64,000 bases of DNA, taken from assembly GCA_951213105.1 (NCBI GenBank), contig OX578137.1:79195604-79259603 (forward strand), given 5' to 3'. The DNA is from Amaurobius ferox (taxonomy: Eukaryota > Arthropoda > Arachnida > Araneae > Amaurobiidae). A program made the translations under genes and the position numbers. How positions within the stretch are numbered: the first letter of the stretch is position 1; each line of letters opens with the position of its first letter. The notes beneath the pieces are model-generated. The model made no database searches. It was not told the DNA's origin and saw only the letters and a list, made by a program, of their open reading frames with translations. Below are positions 60,767 to 64,000 of this stretch, one piece after another.

Positions 60767-60861
60767 GAGTTTTTAGCTAAACGCTAATGACATACCCAAT
60801 ACACACCTATAGAAATATAAGTGTGCATAGGGTATGTCATTATCATTTTGCTAAAAACTGT
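60767..60861. repeat. Long imperfect hairpin, about 45-bp arms
   Basis: AGTTTTTAGC, AATGACATACCC and CACAC in the left arm pair with GTGTG, GGGTATGTCATT and GCTAAAAACT in the right; about six mismatches over 45 bp and a loop of about 5 nt. Either a tiny fold-back element or a small-RNA precursor. Confidence 0.85.
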
Positions 60862-61139
60862 CCCTTTTGTTTAAGAACAAATGAAATTTAATAATGTTAG
60901 AAACGAATTAAAACGTATTGTTTCATTGTTGTGTTACATCGATACATATATTTGGAAAGTATGCATTAAAATCTAAAATTTCAATTCGAAAATTTAGTAT
61001 ACAAGTTTTATACATACATATTTAAACGGAAACAATAGACAGAATTCCTATGAAAAAATCCTTAAACACCCCAAAAGGAAAATCCACCAGTATATACATT
61101 AGGTATATCTGTAGTAAAGTGATTATACCCGATCAAAAG

Positions 61140-61205
61140 AAATCTGATGTCAGTATATGAGTTTCGCTTTATAATGCAATGAATTTACTTCTTTCACAGT
61201 AAAAA
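61140..61205 (-). mobile_element. ACTTTCC-family end fragment
   Basis: AAATCTGATGTCAGTATATG, then TAATGCAATGAATTTACTTC and TTTCACAGTAAAA match the start of copies B and D. Confidence 0.6.
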
Positions 61206-61589
61206 AAATAGTGTGTAAGAACCACGGCATGATGATTTAAGATTGCATTGTACATTGGCTGCATTTTCGGATGACAACATTACAACTATTCCATAGAACC
61301 TAATAAAAACCTATTTAGCGCAACTTTAAATTGGCAGTTATCGATATTGATAACATATAAGTAGACAAGAAGTGGGTGTTCACCGCCAGTGGCGGAATAA
61401 TGAGGAATGAAGAATGGCCGCCATCTTGGATTATGTAATCCTAGACGGAGGGGCAAAAGAGGGAAAGGAAAAAAATTGAGTGTTTAATTTTTTAGAAACT
61501 TTTCGGGTGGCAACGGAATTGTAGTCTTGTACGAGGGGTAAAGGGTAGATGGAAAAAATGAATGAGTGAGGTAGTGAGGGCGTGTATAG
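61206..61589. other. Intergenic leading into the satellite
   Basis: From 61378 a first, diverged satellite-like phrase appears (CACCGCCAGTGGCGGAATAA). Minus ORF 61431-61646 is a reading of the satellite edge. Confidence 0.45.
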
Positions 61590-62950
61590 AAACTTTTTAG
61601 GGGTGGCAACACCTGGGGGTTCACCAACAGTGGAGGAATGATACATCAGCGCCTCCTCACTTAGCTACAGTAAACCTTCGGGTCTGTCGTGTGGTCTGGG
61701 TTTTCAACACTTCAACATCAGCGCCTCCTAGCTGTGAAAATAGGAACTATCCAGGGATTTTTCTTTTAATATTTGGGTTGCTATGGTAACGCTTGGGGGA
61801 CAGAAACTTTTTGGGGGTTGCAACACCTGGGAGTTCTGGGCCAAAGGCTCAGAAGAACCGCCAGTGGAGGATGCTACCCCCAGCGCCTCCTAACGGTGAA
61901 AAGGGGGAACCATTCAGGGTGTAACTTAGAGATGGTGTTTGTTTAACATTGGGGTGCTATGGTAGCGCTTTGATGTTAAAAACTTTTTAGGCGATGGCAA
62001 AACCTGGGGTTCACTGCCAGTGGAGGAATGTTACATCAGTACCTCCTAGCGATGGAAAGGGGTAATACCCAATACTTGGGAATTTATTGTGTTTAACATT
62101 GGGGTTACCCTAGCAACGCTTTGGTGGATATAAATGCATTTGGTGTATATAAATGTATTTTTGAAAACATCTGGGATTCACCGCCAGTGGAGGAATAATA
62201 CATCAGCGTGCTTCCGAGCGGTGGAAAGCGAAAAAATTCAGAGTGGAACTCAGACATTTTTTGTTTAACATTGGGGTTGCTGTGGTAACTCTTGGGGGAC
62301 AGAAACTTTTTTGAGGGTTGCAACACCTGGGAGTTCTGTGCCAGAGACTCAGAAGAACCGCCAGTCGAGGAATGCTACCCCCAGCGCCTCCTAACGGCGG
62401 AAAGGGGGAACTATTCAGGGTGGAACTAAATTTCTGTTTAGCATTAGGGTTTCTATGGTAGAGATTGGGGGATAAAAAAGTTTTAGGCGGTCGTATCACC
62501 TGGGGTTCACCGCCAGTGGAGGAATGATACATCAGCGCCTCCTAGCGATGGAAAGGGGTACTACCCAATACTTGGGAATTTATTGTGTTTAACATTGGGG
62601 TTGCCCAAGCAACGCTTGGGGGATAGAAATTTTGTTGGGGGTGGCAACACCTGGTATTAACCACCAGTAGAGGTATGCTACCCCAGCCCCCCTAGCGGTA
62701 GAAAGGGGTACTACCCAATACTTGGGAATTAATTGTGTTTAACATTGGGGTTGCCATAGCAACACCTGGAGGGATGGGAACATTTTGGGGTGTGGCAACA
62801 CCTGGGATTCACCGCTAGTGGAGGAATTATACATTAGCGCCCACTAGCGGTGGAAAGGGATACTGTCCAATACTTAGAATTTTTTTGTTTAACATTGGGG
62901 TTGCCCTAGCAACGTTTGGGGATGGAAACTTTTGAGGCGGAGGCAACAAA
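61590..62950. repeat. GC-richer satellite, about 146-214-bp unit, 8-9 copies
   Basis: Units carry GGCAACACCTGGG, TTCACCGCCAGTGGAGGAAT, ACATCAGCGCCTCCTAGCGG, AATACTTGGGAATTTATTGT and AACATTGGGGTTGCCATAGC. The AACACCTGG landmark recurs at about 61608, 61822, 62003, 62168, 62321, 62497, 62647 and 62797. Minus ORFs 62105-62326 and 62203-62532 are repeat translations. A further diverged unit lies at about 63240-63340. Confidence 0.92.
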
Positions 62951-62993
62951 ACCATTTTTTATACATTAAATATTTCGATGATTAATTTGAAAT

Positions 62994-63017
62994 ATATATA
63001 TATATATATATATATAC
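62994..63017. repeat. (AT)n microsatellite
   Basis: 24-bp AT dinucleotide run. Confidence 0.9.
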
Positions 63018-63025
63018 TATTTAAA

Positions 63026-63110
63026 TTCGAATGGGATTCGAACCCGTAACAAAATAGTTCCAATGGGTGTACTGGATGATTGCTCTTGCTAATACACCCG
63101 CTCTTGTTCT
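63026..63110 (-). repeat. tRNA-like repeat head
   Basis: On the minus strand a B-box-like GGGTTCGAATCCC is preceded by a segment reading GAGCGGGTGTATTAGCAAGA, like a D-arm. Arms do not all pair, so a SINE head is likelier than a working tRNA. Confidence 0.4.
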
Positions 63111-64000
63111 ATTGAGGATTTGGTAATGTATGTAATTCCGATTTACAGAATTTTCATGAAGAGGGACATAACTGAATGAGCTATACTGGTGGAAATGAGT
63201 TATATCCGTGGAAAAACAAAAACATAGATTTCTACACCAGAATCTGTGGTAGAAGATGTGGTATATGCATACCCCAGCGCCACATCGTAGTGGGAACCAG
63301 AACTGCTCAGGGCAGTACTTGGGATTTTATGTATTCTTGCTGTGAGATATTGTTTTTTTCAAAATGTGAATGGTCTAATATATAGCATTTATTTGTTAAA
63401 GGAAAACTATTATTAAAAAGCAGCCTTTTAAAAATGATGGTACATTCTAGGGCCTTTAATGCTTAAGACTCGTGAAATGATATATATGTTAACGCACTCT
63501 CCCAATCCTTTGTACAGACAGAGGGTATCTACTTAAAATTTTGCAGTGTAATAGAAGGGTGATTACAGGTGGACGTTTAGACATGTCACGTAGCTCGATG
63601 AAGAATAGCTTTATCGAAGTGTGAGTGAATTTACACATATATTCACAGGCTATAGAGTTAAAAGATTGCCCTCTGATTTTCAACGTTTAAAAAAACAACA
63701 TCCATGTTAATTTTCTTACGGATAATGACATATATTTTCGCACACATAATAGTTTTAAGTAAAATTTAATAAATACAAATTTTTATCTTTCAAAAAACTG
63801 ACAAATACAATTTGCAGTGTCTCAAAAATTGCTAAAAGTGATTTTATACATAGTAAAATTTAACACAAATCACTGCATCGAGTTAAATTTGACGCATATA
63901 ACTTTCTAAGAGAGCGGAAACACCTAATGAGGTAATATGTGGGATACACACAACCAGCACAAAGCAATAGAAATGAATGTTAGGCTAGTTTTCAAAGACG
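63111..64000. other. Intergenic, one diverged satellite unit
   Basis: CCCCAGCGCCACATCGTAGTG near 63272, then CAGTACTTGGGATTTTATG, matches the satellite at 61590-62950 in diverged form. The ORFs 63176-63385 and 63489-63683 (minus) are unsupported. Confidence 0.4.

Overview
The window is AT-rich metazoan nuclear DNA with no convincing intact host gene. Long AT dinucleotide tracts, tRNA-derived SINEs with target-site duplications, Tc1/mariner, Tigger-like and Helitron-like elements, Penelope-type reverse transcriptase (RT) remnants and a Ty3/gypsy-like gag-pro ORF all point to an arthropod. My recollection of similar gag and Tigger tails suggests an arachnid, probably a spider; that is an inference, not a match I could run. 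The only long ORF is the retroelement gag-pro at 48881-50563.

Layout. 1-1829: tandem duplications. 2460-4840: two copies, in opposite orientation, of a non-autonomous element with a palindromic end (ACTTTCC family; further copies at 52941 and 56886, fragments elsewhere). 5509-14942: AT tracts alternating with two RT pseudogenes, tRNA-like repeats, a Tc1-like pseudogene and a mariner-like pseudogene. 16685-20445: a 58-bp minisatellite and a 116-bp satellite. 20986-21664: two SINEs with clear target-site duplications. 22626-28585: a head-to-head pair of Helitron-like elements. 28705-32650: a Tc1-like pseudogene with its front duplicated, then two RT remnants, one inside 375-bp inverted repeats. 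33045-39391: old diverged repeats and a third SINE. 39474-41110: a palindrome, an AT tract and another RT remnant. 41253-47486: a second head-to-head Helitron-like pair. 47834-50551: an LTR element cut off inside its gag-pro ORF, followed at 50552-51073 by a near-identical copy of the element's upstream flank. 51074-58000: unassigned DNA, a GC-rich island, two ACTTTCC copies and a Tigger-like tail. 58440-64000: a GTGAC/GTCAC-rich block, a long hairpin and a GC-richer satellite whose units carry a CTCF-like motif.

How the parts relate. The strongest recurring pattern is that RT remnants of one family (five copies, all on the plus strand) start and stop at AT-dinucleotide tracts, as if the family inserts into TA microsatellites. 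The second is at 47094-51073, where an occupied and an apparently empty retroelement site are joined in series, best explained by an assembly join of two haplotypes or by a very recent rearrangement. No candidate gene system with cooperating proteins is visible; the interest lies in mobile-element biology and repeat structure.
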